The notes under the pieces: generated by a model
Told to the model about the DNA's origin: nothing
Databases searched by the model: none
The model's input: the letters and a program-made list of their open reading frames with translations, nothing else
Assembly: GCA_014534235.1 (NCBI GenBank)
Contig: JACVRW010000003.1
Span: 1 to 64,000, forward strand
Length of the DNA: 64,000 nucleotides
Reading direction: 5' to 3'
Origin: Thermoleophilaceae bacterium
GTDB lineage: Bacteria; Actinomycetota; Thermoleophilia; Solirubrobacterales; Thermoleophilaceae
In this document: one piece after another, positions 1 through 9,359 of the stretch
How the letters are laid out: each line of letters begins with the position of its first letter
Position numbering within the stretch: position 1 is the first letter of the stretch
Translations under genes and position numbers: made by a program

Positions 1-1
1 C

Positions 2-1447
2 ACTTTCGTCGAGGAGATCACCGTTGGGCTGCCTGCCGCGCCTTTTGTTCACAGCGGCGGCGCCCGCGGCAACACGGTGCACGGAGCCGTCGACCCCGAG
101 AACCAGCCCACGCAATGGATGATCGAGTATGGGCCGACGGCGGAGTACGGCGCGACGACCACGCCGCGGTCGCTGCCCGGCGAGGACTCGCTCCACCAGG
201 TGTCGGCCGGCCTCCCCGGTCTCGTGCCGGGGCGCCTATACCACTACCGGCTGGTGGCGTCGAACTCCTCCGGCAGCGCCGAGGGAGCCGGCCGGGTGAT
301 GGTCGCCGGCAGCACTCCCGGCTCGGACCCCTACCGCGAGGCCCTGGTCGCAACCCCCGGCCTGGCCTCGTACTGGCGCCTCGGTGAGCTGTCGGGAAGC
401 TCGGCAATGGACGAGCTCACGGGCGGCTCAGCCGCGCTCGAGGGGCGGGTCCTGCTGGGCGCGCCGGGCATGCTCGGACCGCTCGGCAACACCGCCATGA
501 GCTTCGACGGCGCCACCGGCGGGCTTGCCGGCCCCGGCCCGGCTCTCGCGGAGAGCGGGACGATCGAGGGCTGGTTCCGTTGGCGCGCGGGCACGGCCAC
601 TGTCCGCGACCACACCGGCCCATCCGGCGGCTGGCTGCTCGCCTTCAACAGCGCCGGGACGGTGCGCTACCGCGTTGGGGGCAGCGGCTTCGACACCCAC
701 GTGCCGATCGAGACCGTGCGCGACGGCCAGTGGCACCACCTCGCCGCGACCAAGAGCGGAACGACCGCCAGGCTCTACCTGGACGGGGCAGAGATCCACT
801 CGGGCGCCGACGCCGGATCGACGCCCGCGGCGACTCCCTGGCACGTGATGCGCAATGGAACGAACCAGAGCTTCTCGGAGGGAGAGGCGGACGAGGTCGC
901 CCTGTACACGCGGGCGCTTTCACCCGCCGAGGTTGAGTCTCACTACGACCTGGCGCGCGCGGTCGCGGCAACGCCGTTGCCGCCCGAAAGCGGGCCTTCC
1001 GTGGTCGAACCACCGGCTGCCGGCACCGGCCGCGGGGGCGGCGTCCTCGGGCGGCGGTCCGGGCGCGGGTCCGCGCCTAGCCGCAGCGGCTCAGTGGGAT
1101 TTGCCGCCGTGCGCCGCGGCCGGCTGATCGTGCGCGGCGCGCCGGGCAAGGCCAACCGCCTGCTCGCGCGCAGGCGGGGAGCGGCGTGGCGCGTGAACGA
1201 CGCCGCCGCCCGGCTCCGAGCCGGCCCCGGTTGCCGACAACTCGGTCCGCGCGCGGTCGCCTGTCGGGCCGTGCTCATCAGGAGGATCGCCGTCTACGGA
1301 GGCGCTGGCAACGACCGCCTCACCGTGGTCGGCCGGATCCGGGCGCTGCTCGCGGGCGGGCCGGGGAACGACCGCCTGAGCGGCGGCCCGTCGGCCGTCT
1401 TCCGCGGCGGACCCGGCGTCGACAGGATCGTGCGGCGGCGGCGCTAA
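2..1447 (+). CDS. Exported LamG-domain protein, 5' end outside the window
   Basis: The frame is open from the first bases of the window, so the start and any signal peptide lie upstream. The visible N-terminal part has a fibronectin-III-like signature (YHYRLVASNSSG, near 236-285). A LamG/concanavalin-like jelly-roll follows from about 340 to 950: it opens with LASYWRLGE and has GTIEGWFRW, GQWHHLAATKSG and the typical closing ALYTRALSPAEVESHY. A Gly/Arg-rich linker then leads to a C-terminal stretch with two GNDRL motifs (GGAGNDRL and GGPGNDRL), which resemble degenerate RTX calcium-binding repeats. LamG proteins of this kind are usually secreted or surface-bound carbohydrate or matrix binders; that role is inferred. 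A strong terminator follows at 1529-1557. Confidence 0.8.
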   Translation, partial: TFVEEITVGLPAAPFVHSGGARGNTVHGAVDPENQPTQWMIEYGPTAEYGATTTPRSLPGEDSLHQVSAGLPGLVPGRLYHYRLVASNSSGSAEGAGRVMVAGSTPGSDPYREALVATPGLASYWRLGELSGSSAMDELTGGSAALEGRVLLGAPGMLGPLGNTAMSFDGATGGLAGPGPALAESGTIEGWFRWRAGTATVRDHTGPSGGWLLAFNSAGTVRYRVGGSGFDTHVPIETVRDGQWHHLAATKSGTTARLYLDGAEIHSGADAGSTPAATPWHVMRNGTNQSFSEGEADEVALYTRALSPAEVESHYDLARAVAATPLPPESGPSVVEPPAAGTGRGGGVLGRRSGRGSAPSRSGSVGFAAVRRGRLIVRGAPGKANRLLARRRGAAWRVNDAAARLRAGPGCRQLGPRAVACRAVLIRRIAVYGGAGNDRLTVVGRIRALLAGGPGNDRLSGGPSAVFRGGPGVDRIVRRRR

Positions 1448-1528
1448 CGAACGCCGTGCCGACGACAGCCACTCAGCGACCAATCCCGGGGCTATGGCCG
1501 GTCACCTCGCGATGGCTGACCGCAAAAG

Positions 1529-1557
1529 GCGGCCGCCCCGTCGGCCGGGGCGGCCGC
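1529..1557. terminator. Bidirectional intrinsic terminator
   Basis: A perfect 12-bp stem (1529-1540 pairs with 1546-1557) encloses a 5-nt loop. On the plus strand it is followed by TCTTTCCTTC, and on the minus strand by CTTTTGCG. It sits between the convergent ends of the LamG gene (1447) and the membrane-protein gene (1567), so it can serve both transcripts. Confidence 0.85.
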
Positions 1558-1566
1558 TCTTTCCTT

Positions 1567-2292
1567 CTACGCGGCCGCCGGCGCTGCGCCGCCGACCGCG
1601 GCGGTTCCGGAGGGGCCCTTCGGCCGGCGGATGCCGAGGACGAAGAGCGCGATGCCGGCGACGAGCGCGAAGGCCCCGCTCCCAAGCGCGGTCCAGCCGA
1701 GCTCGTCGAGGAACGGGGCGTTGGCGCCCGCGCTGATGTCGGCATCGACGCCCAGCGAGCCGTCCGCGTTCAGCACGACGACCGACCAGTCACCGTCCTC
1801 GACCTCCCAGTCCACGGCTTGGAGACCGGTGCCCCGGCTGGAGGCCGCCCAGATGTCCGCGTGCTCGGGCGAGACGGGGTGACGCTGGCCCGCGTGGCGC
1901 GTGTAGTCCGTGTCGAACGTATCGAACGGCCCGGCCTCCACATCGTGGACGGTGGTATGCGGCACGCCGCTCAGGTAGCGCTCCACGTCGGCGGTGCGCG
2001 CGATGCCAACGAACAGCGGCTTGTCGTCACGCGAGTCGGCCTCGATCCTGACCTTGCCGAGCTCGTCCGTCTCGGCGAGCCAGTCTGCCTCGCCGAGGTC
2101 TACGTCTAGGTTCTCGGTGGCGAGGGCGCGCGTGTCCGCCCCGAAGTGGTGAGCGTCGGTCTTGAGATATCCGTCGTCGTCCTTCTGCCCCTCGCCGTAC
2201 AGAGCAAGGGCGCCCCCGAGCACGAGGCCCGAGGCGAGAAGGGTGGTTAGAGCCCCCGATATCCCGAGTGCGATGCGAGCTGCGGAGTTCAA
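1567..2292 (-). CDS. Membrane protein of unknown function with large extracytoplasmic domain
   Basis: 241 residues. I do not recognise a family. An N-terminal hydrophobic segment (about residues 8-31, ALGISGALTTLLASGLVLGG) and a C-terminal one (about 203-224, GAFALVAGIALFVLGI) flank a roughly 170-residue soluble, acidic middle domain with no cysteines. This predicts two membrane anchors with the central domain outside the cell. The protein ends in a short Ala/Pro/Gly tail. The gene is monocistronic and closed by the bidirectional terminator at 1529-1557. No transported substrate or enzyme motif is visible. Composition and third-position GC bias are those of a real gene. Confidence 0.75.
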   Translation of the reverse strand: MNSAARIALGISGALTTLLASGLVLGGALALYGEGQKDDDGYLKTDAHHFGADTRALATENLDVDLGEADWLAETDELGKVRIEADSRDDKPLFVGIARTADVERYLSGVPHTTVHDVEAGPFDTFDTDYTRHAGQRHPVSPEHADIWAASSRGTGLQAVDWEVEDGDWSVVVLNADGSLGVDADISAGANAPFLDELGWTALGSGAFALVAGIALFVLGIRRPKGPSGTAAVGGAAPAAA

Positions 2293-2476
2293 TTCATGTC
2301 CTTTTGCTTGGGTCCAATTTCCGATGGGGTCAACGGTCCCATCGGAGGGATCGCGTTTCGCTGGGGCCAGCAGGCGTTCGAGGGTGCGGTTATCCCTCGC
2401 AGCGGAGGGCGAGACTCAGGGCCCGCCCGGATCTCGGAGCTCGCGGAAGGCGCGGACTAGTGCTTCGCGCGGCACC

Positions 2477-2915
2477 GGCGTGGCCGACGCCCGTCGCCGG
2501 CTCGCGATCGACCTGCTGCTCGAGCGCCTCGAGGCGGTCTGCCTTCCGGTGGCCCGCACCTACACCCGTCGGCGTGCGGCGCCGAGGCGGACCCGAAGCT
2601 CGGCCCCACGGAGCCCGAGCTCGTGCTGTTCGAGCGAGCGCTGGCGCGCCCTGCGGTCCGCCGCGGGCTTCCGGTCCTGGGGACCTGGCCGAGGCGCGCT
2701 TTCTGAACGTGGCGCTCGGGGGTACGCTCCACCAGCACGTGCCGGACCTGCCGGACGAGGTGGACCATCGCCAGACAGTGGACGGACGGCGCACTACCCA
2801 TGAACTGCAGCTGGTGGCGAACAGCCGCCTGGCGAGCGTTATCGGGCGCACACGCCTTGCAGTGAACTCGCTCCGCCACGAGGCGCCCGCCGCGCTGGGT
2901 CCGGGCACAGCCAGG
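2477..2915 (+). pseudogene. Decayed PuuD-like class I glutamine amidotransferase (peptidase C26)
   Basis: Three reading frames must be joined to recover the protein. Frame 2 gives LLLERLEAVCLP. After a shift near 2550, frame 1 gives GPHLHPSACGAEADPKLGP and then RRGLPVLGTW. After a second shift near 2685, frame 3 gives RFLNVALGGTLHQHVPDLP and VNSLRHEA. These are the ordered signatures of gamma-glutamyl-GABA hydrolases (PuuD). In active members GICRG carries the nucleophilic cysteine, but here the frame reads GTW and the cysteine is gone. The N-terminal third and the C-terminal end are not recognisable. Two frameshifts plus loss of the catalytic residue make this a dead gene, not a sequencing slip. 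Homologue identification is from motif memory. Confidence 0.75.
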
Positions 2916-3316
2916 CCGACCTCGTGGCGGCGCTGGCGGCGGTCTTCCTCGACGCCGGGCCGGTCGGTGCGACCGCGCCCGCGATCGCGGGGGGCGAGGA
3001 GGCCTAGCGACGTACCACGCCGAGCTTCGCTCGAAGCTGGCCGCCTAACGGGTACCGCTGGTTTGCACCCGGCTCCGCGCGCGCGGATCCGGAATCGAGG
3101 CGATCGTGGTCGGCTGACGGCTCGTGGAAGCTGCTCCGCGAGCTCTGCGCCGGGTGCGACGAGCTGCAAGCGCTACGCCAGAAATCTCCGCGCGACGCCG
3201 AAAGACGTTCACGGAGGCCCGATGCCCGGGGTCCGGCCGTGCGACCTGCGCTGGTTTGCCCGGGGCCCGCCCGGGGACGAGCCCGGCATGTCCCGCGTAC
3301 CCCGGGAGGTCGCCCA
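2916..3316. other. Non-coding stretch with decayed coding remnants
   Basis: No intact gene is visible. Short open stretches end at 3007 (frame encoding AALAAVFLDAGPVG) and near 3047 (ending LRSKLAA) and look like tails of lost genes, but I cannot name them. The final 100 bases must carry the promoter of the SRPBCC cassette that starts at 3317; I see no convincing -35/-10 pair. Confidence 0.4.
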
Positions 3317-3702
3317 ATGAGCCAAAAGGCAGCTATCACCGTCAACCGCCCGCGCGAGGACGTCGAGCGCCTCTGGAGCAGCTCGGAGTACCGGCCGAAG
3401 TACATCGAGGCCTCGGGCGCCCGGGTGGCCTTCGTCGACGCGCCCGGCGACCGGGGGACGGAGATCCACGTCGAGCTCGGGCGGACGCGGGGCGGCAAGC
3501 TCGGCGAGGTGGTCCAGAAGCTCGTCGGCGCCGTCCCTCGCGCGAAGGTGACGGACGACCTACGACGTTTCAAGCAGCAGGTGGAGACGGGGGTGATTGC
3601 CCGCTCGGACGGGACCCCGGAGGGCGAGCTGGCCGAGCGCAAGCTGAAGCAGCGGCCCGCGCAGCCGCTGAGCGAAGCCGAGGCAGGGAAGGCGGGCGTC
3701 TG

Positions 3703-3703
<1 letters not shown>
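3317..3703 (+). CDS. SRPBCC/polyketide-cyclase-like protein
   Basis: 128 residues. The ATG at 3317 is preceded by GGGAGG at 3304-3309, which decides the start over in-frame upstream codons. The sequence has the lay-out of a small START/SRPBCC (cyclase/dehydrase) domain: an opening strand ([15 protein letters not shown]), then a turn and strand [11 protein letters not shown], then the closing helix [13 protein letters not shown]. Such proteins bind hydrophobic ligands; the ligand here is unknown. Its stop overlaps the next ATG (TGATG at 3701-3705), so it is coupled to the zinc alcohol dehydrogenase. The polar C-terminal tail of about 20 residues is probably disordered. Confidence 0.8.
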
Positions 3704-4881
<1,178 letters not shown>

Positions 4882-4892
4882 GAGGAATGAGC

Positions 4893-5378
4893 ATGCCAAC
4901 GCCACCACGACCGATCGACTCGACCCTCCACGGCGTCACCGACTACAGCGTGGGCGCCCTCCTCGTCACTGCCTTTCCGAAGTTCGCCGGTGTCGAGGGG
5001 AGTCGCTCGGCGGCCCAGATCAGGACCGCGGGGGCCGCGCACGCCGCTTACAGCACCGTGACGGACTATCCGCTCGGAATCGTGAAGCTGATCCCCTTCA
5101 AGCTCCACCTCGCGCTGGATGCGCTCGGCGCGGTCGCGCTCGGCCTGGCTCCGTTCGTCACCGGCCAGTACAAGGAGGGACGGCGGCAGTGGCTCCCGCA
5201 CGTGGGGCTGGCCCTGTTTGAGCTCGGCTCGCTCGCAATGACGGACCCGACCGGCAAGGGCGACTTCCACGGCGACATCGAGGCGGTGCGCAGGGCCAAC
5301 CTGGAGGATCCGCGCCAAAAGATCTACGGCGGTCCGCCCGCGGTCAGACAGACGCCGGCCGGAGCGCCTCGGGCATGA
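4893..5378 (+). CDS. Small membrane protein of the dehydrogenase cassette
   Basis: 161 residues with hydrophobic segments near residues 15-33 (YSVGALLVTAFPKF), 60-85 (LHLALDALGAVALGLAPFV) and 102-118 (GLALFELGSLAMT), plus a hydrophilic C-terminal tail. I chose the ATG at 4893 because AGAGGA at 4881-4886 is correctly spaced for it; the ATG at 4887 lies on top of that site. The family is not named by me, but its position directly behind the SRPBCC and zinc-dehydrogenase genes suggests a membrane partner of the same function. Translation ends inside a Pro/Gly/Ala-rich tail. A weak hairpin follows at 5443-5457. Confidence 0.7.
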   Translation: MPTPPRPIDSTLHGVTDYSVGALLVTAFPKFAGVEGSRSAAQIRTAGAAHAAYSTVTDYPLGIVKLIPFKLHLALDALGAVALGLAPFVTGQYKEGRRQWLPHVGLALFELGSLAMTDPTGKGDFHGDIEAVRRANLEDPRQKIYGGPPAVRQTPAGAPRA

Positions 5379-5442
5379 CCTCCAGCGCTCGCGTCGCGAG
5401 GGGGACCCGGTGATCCGCTGGCCGCCGATGCCTGCCTGGGGG

Positions 5443-5457
5443 GGCTCCTCGGGAGCC
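5443..5457. terminator. Short hairpin after the dehydrogenase operon
   Basis: GGCTCC pairs with GGAGCC around a 3-nt loop, followed by TCTTGATC. It lies between the convergent ends of the dehydrogenase cassette (5378) and the MFS gene (5538). The stem is short and the T tract poor, so termination is only possible. Confidence 0.35.
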
Positions 5458-5537
5458 TCTTGATCACGCACGGCGGTATCGGCGCGCGTTCGCGTGGCGC
5501 GATCTCACTTGTCGGCAGACGGTGCCGGCAGCACCGC

Positions 5538-7124
5538 CTAAGAGCGGTGTCCGGAGCCGAGTCTGCGGGCTGCCCTGAGTGGCTCGGCGACCGGCGATCT
5601 CCGCCTTCCGCCGACCCAGAGCGCCGTGACCAGCAAGCCGGCGAGGGCGAGCATGGCTACGACCGCAAAGCTCGTCTCGATGCCGCTGACGAAGGCGTCT
5701 CGGGCGAGCGACTCTAGGCGTGCCGCGCGCCCCGGAAACCGCTCGACGATCTGCTCGGCGAAGCCGGTGTTGGCCAGCAGCCCGATGAGTGCCTGCTCTT
5801 CGCCCTCGCTCAGGAGGCCGGCCAAGCGGTCTTCGTGCACTCGGGCTTCGCTGGCGGCCGTGAAGATTGCGGTGGTGAGTGCAAGCCCAACCGAGCCGCC
5901 GACGAGCTGGAACATGTAGAGGATGCCGCCGGCCAGGCTTCGCCGAGCGGGGCCGAGTGCGGTGACTCCGGCGGTCGTGGCGGCCGACACGAACAACCCG
6001 ATGCCGAGGCCGAGGAGCGCCATGCCGGGGACGAGCGGCGGATACCGCGATGCCCCGACGGTCGCCGCGAGCAGCAGCATCCCGATCGCCATCGCGCCAG
6101 CGCCCGCCGCGGTGACCAGCTTTGGACGAAAGCGGGCGTAGAGCGGGCCGGAGACGAAGGAAGAGACGGCGGCGACCGCCATTAGCGGGAACAGCGCCGC
6201 TCCGGCGGCGAGGGCGCCATAGCCGAGGAGCTCGCGCAGCAGCACCGGCAGATAGATAGGGGCGGCGAACGAGCTTCCCGACAGCAATACGATGGCGAGG
6301 CTCGCACCGGCGAACTCGCGGTTGCGCAGAACGTCGCTGGGGACCAAGGCGTGCTCCCCGGTGCGCCGTTCCACCGCGACGAACGCGGCAGTGAACATCG
6401 CGAAGCCTCCGATGAGCAGAGCGATGCGCACGTCGCCAAAACCCCAGTCGTTTCCCTGGTCGAGTACCAAGAGGAGTAAGACGAGCGCGAGGGACAGCGT
6501 CAGGATGCCGGCGTAGTCCATGCGCTCGCGATGCGGCGCCGACGGTGGCGGCCGAATCGTCGCCCATGTCACCAGGCAGGCCAGGACGGCTATCGGCAGG
6601 TTGAGGAACAGGATCCCCCGCCAGCTGGCCGTGTGGATCAGGAGACCGCCTAGCAGCGGCCCACAAGCGTTGCCGATCCCGGCCACGCCGATGACCAGCG
6701 CGCCCGCCAGTGCGGCCCGGGTACCCCCCAACGCGGCGTAGGTCATCCCCAGGATGGCTGGCCACATCATTGCCCCGCCGATTCCCATGAGCGCCCGGGC
6801 GGCGACCAGCCACCAGTTGTCCTGGGCGGCGCCGCCGGCGGCCGAGAAGGTCGCGAAGACCGCGGCGCCGGTGAAAAAGATCCGCCGACGCCCGAACACG
6901 TCGGCGAGTCGGCCGGCGGTCACGATGAAGACGCCAAACACGAGCGCATAGGCACTCATGACCCACTGCACGCTCGCCACGTCGGCGTTGAGGTCATCCT
7001 GGATGCTCGGCAGCGCGACGCTCAGCGCCGAGAAGTCGATGGCGATCACGAGCACGGCCAGTCCCATGGCGGCCAGCGCCATCAGCGTGCCGGGCTCGAT
7101 CGGATCGCCCCGCGCGGGCCTCAT
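5538..7124 (-). CDS. MFS transporter, DHA2 (EmrB/QacA) drug:proton antiporter family
   Basis: 528 residues starting at the ATG whose first bases overlap the stop of the FkbM gene (ATGA at 7124-7121). The first helix (LVIAIDFSALSVALPSIQDDL) carries the DHA2-type motif with an acidic residue in TM1. The cytoplasmic loop GRLADVFGRRRIFF is the MFS motif A, and ALMGIGGAMMWPAILG matches the motif-B/C region. About 14 hydrophobic segments can be counted, the normal number for DHA2. It probably exports a hydrophobic or cationic compound using the proton gradient. Coupling to a SAM methyltransferase could mean that a methylated product is exported, but this is inference. Confidence 0.85.
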   Translation of the reverse strand: MRPARGDPIEPGTLMALAAMGLAVLVIAIDFSALSVALPSIQDDLNADVASVQWVMSAYALVFGVFIVTAGRLADVFGRRRIFFTGAAVFATFSAAGGAAQDNWWLVAARALMGIGGAMMWPAILGMTYAALGGTRAALAGALVIGVAGIGNACGPLLGGLLIHTASWRGILFLNLPIAVLACLVTWATIRPPPSAPHRERMDYAGILTLSLALVLLLLVLDQGNDWGFGDVRIALLIGGFAMFTAAFVAVERRTGEHALVPSDVLRNREFAGASLAIVLLSGSSFAAPIYLPVLLRELLGYGALAAGAALFPLMAVAAVSSFVSGPLYARFRPKLVTAAGAGAMAIGMLLLAATVGASRYPPLVPGMALLGLGIGLFVSAATTAGVTALGPARRSLAGGILYMFQLVGGSVGLALTTAIFTAASEARVHEDRLAGLLSEGEEQALIGLLANTGFAEQIVERFPGRAARLESLARDAFVSGIETSFAVVAMLALAGLLVTALWVGGRRRSPVAEPLRAARRLGSGHRS

Positions 7125-7990
7125 GCCCCCCAACGGCACAGCAGGTGGGTGTAGGGGCGCCCGTCCAGGCGACGTTCCAGGTCCGAAAGGGAGTGAACCG
7201 GCTCGAGCGCGTACGGCTCCGGCGAGGGCACGACGCGTTGGACGGATCGGAACGTGTCGCGCAGGTGGTCGAGGAAGCTCTGGGGACGGGTGCCGAGCCG
7301 CCGGAGCCGCTCCGGGGCGAACTCGAGGACGACGTCGAGCGGCTGCGCTCCCATCAGCGGCCCGAGACCCGCCACTACCTCCGGCTCGGCGCCCTCGACG
7401 TCGATCTTGATCACGCGCGGGACGACGCCCAGCAGCGAGCAAAGGTCACCGGCGGCTACGACGAGGACGCGTTGGCCACGGCCGCGATCGACCGGGCGGA
7501 CCATGCTGTGGCCACCCGCGTTGTCGGTGTCGAGCGCGAGCGTGCGCCACCCGCTCGCGCGACCGGCGGCGACCCGCAGCGGGACGACGTTGCTCGCCAC
7601 GTTGGCGCGGACGTTGTGGGCCAGAAGTTCGAAGTTGTCGATCTCCGGCTCGAGCGCGACCACCAGGCCGGAGCGGCCCACCGCGCGTGCCCCCTGGAGC
7701 GCGGACCAGCCGATGTTGGCGCCGATGTCGAGGAAGCAATCGCCGGGGGAGAGCAGGTCCGCCATCAGCGACTCGACGTCCAGCTCGTGGCTCCCACGCA
7801 CGGCGAGCCCGAGCGAGTCGTGGCGGTCGACGGTCATCCACCACCCGTCGATCTCGTGCGTCCGGCCGATGAGTGGGAGCACGACGTGGCCGGCCACCAG
7901 CCGCCGCCGGCGGTCGTCCTGCATGAACGTCAGCCGGCTGCAGACACCAACGACAGCCGGACGAAGGGCCTGTCGCATGCGGCGCAGCAC
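7121..7990 (-). CDS. FkbM-family SAM-dependent methyltransferase
   Basis: 289 residues. The SAM-binding core begins at FLDIGANIGWSAL (about residue 88) and continues to VALEPEIDNFELL and the FkbM signature KIDVEGAEPEVVAG (about 195). Members O-methylate sugars, polyketides or glycans. The annotated start is GTG at 7990, which lies inside a perfect inverted repeat (7987-8002); an in-frame ATG at 7978 is an alternative. Its stop overlaps the MFS start, so the two are coupled. No signal peptide is seen and the enzyme is cytoplasmic. Substrate unknown. Confidence 0.85.
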   Translation of the reverse strand: MLRRMRQALRPAVVGVCSRLTFMQDDRRRRLVAGHVVLPLIGRTHEIDGWWMTVDRHDSLGLAVRGSHELDVESLMADLLSPGDCFLDIGANIGWSALQGARAVGRSGLVVALEPEIDNFELLAHNVRANVASNVVPLRVAAGRASGWRTLALDTDNAGGHSMVRPVDRGRGQRVLVVAAGDLCSLLGVVPRVIKIDVEGAEPEVVAGLGPLMGAQPLDVVLEFAPERLRRLGTRPQSFLDHLRDTFRSVQRVVPSPEPYALEPVHSLSDLERRLDGRPYTHLLCRWGA

Positions 7991-8002
7991 GTGGTCACGT
8001 GC
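7987..8002. promoter_or_regulatory. Perfect inverted repeat over the FkbM start
   Basis: GCACGTG-GT-CACGTGC is a perfect 7-bp inverted repeat with a 2-bp centre. It overlaps the GTG start codon of the methyltransferase gene. The size and symmetry fit a homodimeric repressor site or a short hairpin sequestering the start. No cognate regulator is identified. The rest of the gap (8003-8219) shows nothing recognisable. Confidence 0.4.
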
Positions 8003-8219
8003 GTCCTGTGGCGATGACCACTCTCCCTGTACGGCGCCGCGACGGCAAGCCGATCATTGTCGCGAGCCTACCTCGCGGCGCTCACCGCCCGGGCCTGCCA
8101 ACACCGGGAGGGCCGGCCCCGTAGGCGGCGCCGGACTGCGAGACCTGAGCCGGCGGGGCGCAGTGCGCTCCTCGAGGGAAGGCAGGCCTGTCTGACGCCG
8201 ACGCCTGGCCTGCGCCCGG

Positions 8220-9359
8220 TCAGCCCGCGACCGGAATGTTGGCGTGCACCTCGAACCCGCCCCCTTGGCGCGGCCCGACCTCGAGCCGTCCCCCGACGGC
8301 GGAGACGCGCTCGCGCATGCCCTGGAGCCCCTGGCCACCCGAGGGGGCGTCGTCGTCGTCGGGAACCGCGTCACCGTCGTCGATGACATCGACGCTGATC
8401 ATGCCGTCGTCGCGACGCACGCGGACGGCCACCGCCGTTGGGGCGTGCGCGTGCTTGGCGACGTTCGTGAGGGCCTCCTGCACGATTCGGTAGACGGTCA
8501 GTCCGATGACGGCCGGAAGCGGCTGGTCGGCCTCGACGTGGAGCTCGAGCGTGACCGGCAGCCCGTCCGCCCGCGCTCGCTCGACCAATTGGCTGATCTC
8601 ATCGACGCCGCGGATCGGCTCCGCGGGCGTGTCGCTCGGGTCGCCGGCACGTAGCAACCCGAGCGTCCGCCGCATCTCGCCCAGCGCCGTGCTGCTCGCC
8701 TGGCGGACGCGCGACAGTGCGACGCGGGCCTCAGCGGGGTCGTCCTCGAGCAGGTGCGCTGCCACCCCTGCTTGAACGTTGATCGTCGCAATGGCGTGCC
8801 CGGTAACGTCGTGGAGCTCCCGCGCGATCCGAAGCCTCTCCTCGGCGACGCGGCGGCGAGCCTCCTCGTCGCGCGCACGCTCGGCCCGGGTGGCGCGGTC
8901 GACCGCCTCCGCCATATACGCGTGATGGATCCGCACCGCGGCCCCGAGGCCGAAGGCGGCGAAGCACCAGCCGAGCTCGACGACGTTCCGATCGCTGAAG
9001 CGTGGGACGTCGTCGAGCTGCTGCCCGGCCATGAAGGCGATGACGGCGGTCGCGGCGGCCGCCACCAGCGCCACCGGCCAGTCGTGGCGCTCGCCGACGC
9101 TGAACAGGGCGAGTAGGACGGTGACCGCCATCGGGAACTCCTCGTGTCCGGTGGACGCGTAGAGGATCGCCGTGGCGAGCGTGACGGCGAGCACCGGCAG
9201 TGGTGCCCGCCGGCGCGCGAGCAGCGCAGCGCAGGGCGGCACCGCGAGCAGCGCCGCTTCAGCGGAGAGCCCTCCCTCCGCCGCCTCATCGACCGCCACG
9301 GCCACATACAGCGCCGCGCCCAGACCGACGTCGACAAGGACCGAACGCGGCGGCCTCAC
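8220..9359 (-). CDS. Two-component sensor histidine kinase, NarL-partner (HisKA_3) type
   Basis: 379 residues. Residues 1-145 contain about four to five hydrophobic segments and no recognisable sensor domain. The dimerisation/phosphoacceptor helix follows, with H183 in RIARELHDVTGH, typical of HisKA_3 kinases. The ATPase domain shows the N box (QEALTNVAKHA, about 295) and the glycine-rich GGQGLQGMRERV (about 345). It autophosphorylates on H183 and passes the phosphate to the response regulator whose stop codon overlaps its start (9356-9359). The lack of an extracellular domain suggests a membrane- or drug-derived signal sensed within the bilayer, which is inference. Confidence 0.92.
   Translation of the reverse strand: MRPPRSVLVDVGLGAALYVAVAVDEAAEGGLSAEAALLAVPPCAALLARRRAPLPVLAVTLATAILYASTGHEEFPMAVTVLLALFSVGERHDWPVALVAAAATAVIAFMAGQQLDDVPRFSDRNVVELGWCFAAFGLGAAVRIHHAYMAEAVDRATRAERARDEEARRRVAEERLRIARELHDVTGHAIATINVQAGVAAHLLEDDPAEARVALSRVRQASSTALGEMRRTLGLLRAGDPSDTPAEPIRGVDEISQLVERARADGLPVTLELHVEADQPLPAVIGLTVYRIVQEALTNVAKHAHAPTAVAVRVRRDDGMISVDVIDDGDAVPDDDDAPSGGQGLQGMRERVSAVGGRLEVGPRQGGGFEVHANIPVAG

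Noticed and set aside
2162..2803. A 213-residue ORF spanning 2162-2803 as a gene
   Set aside because: It runs through the promoter region of the membrane-protein gene and only its last third is homologous; it is the first of three frames of the PuuD-like pseudogene.
8003..8219. A small gene between the FkbM and sensor-kinase genes
   Set aside because: Open frames exist on both strands but none has a start signal, high third-position GC or recognisable domain.
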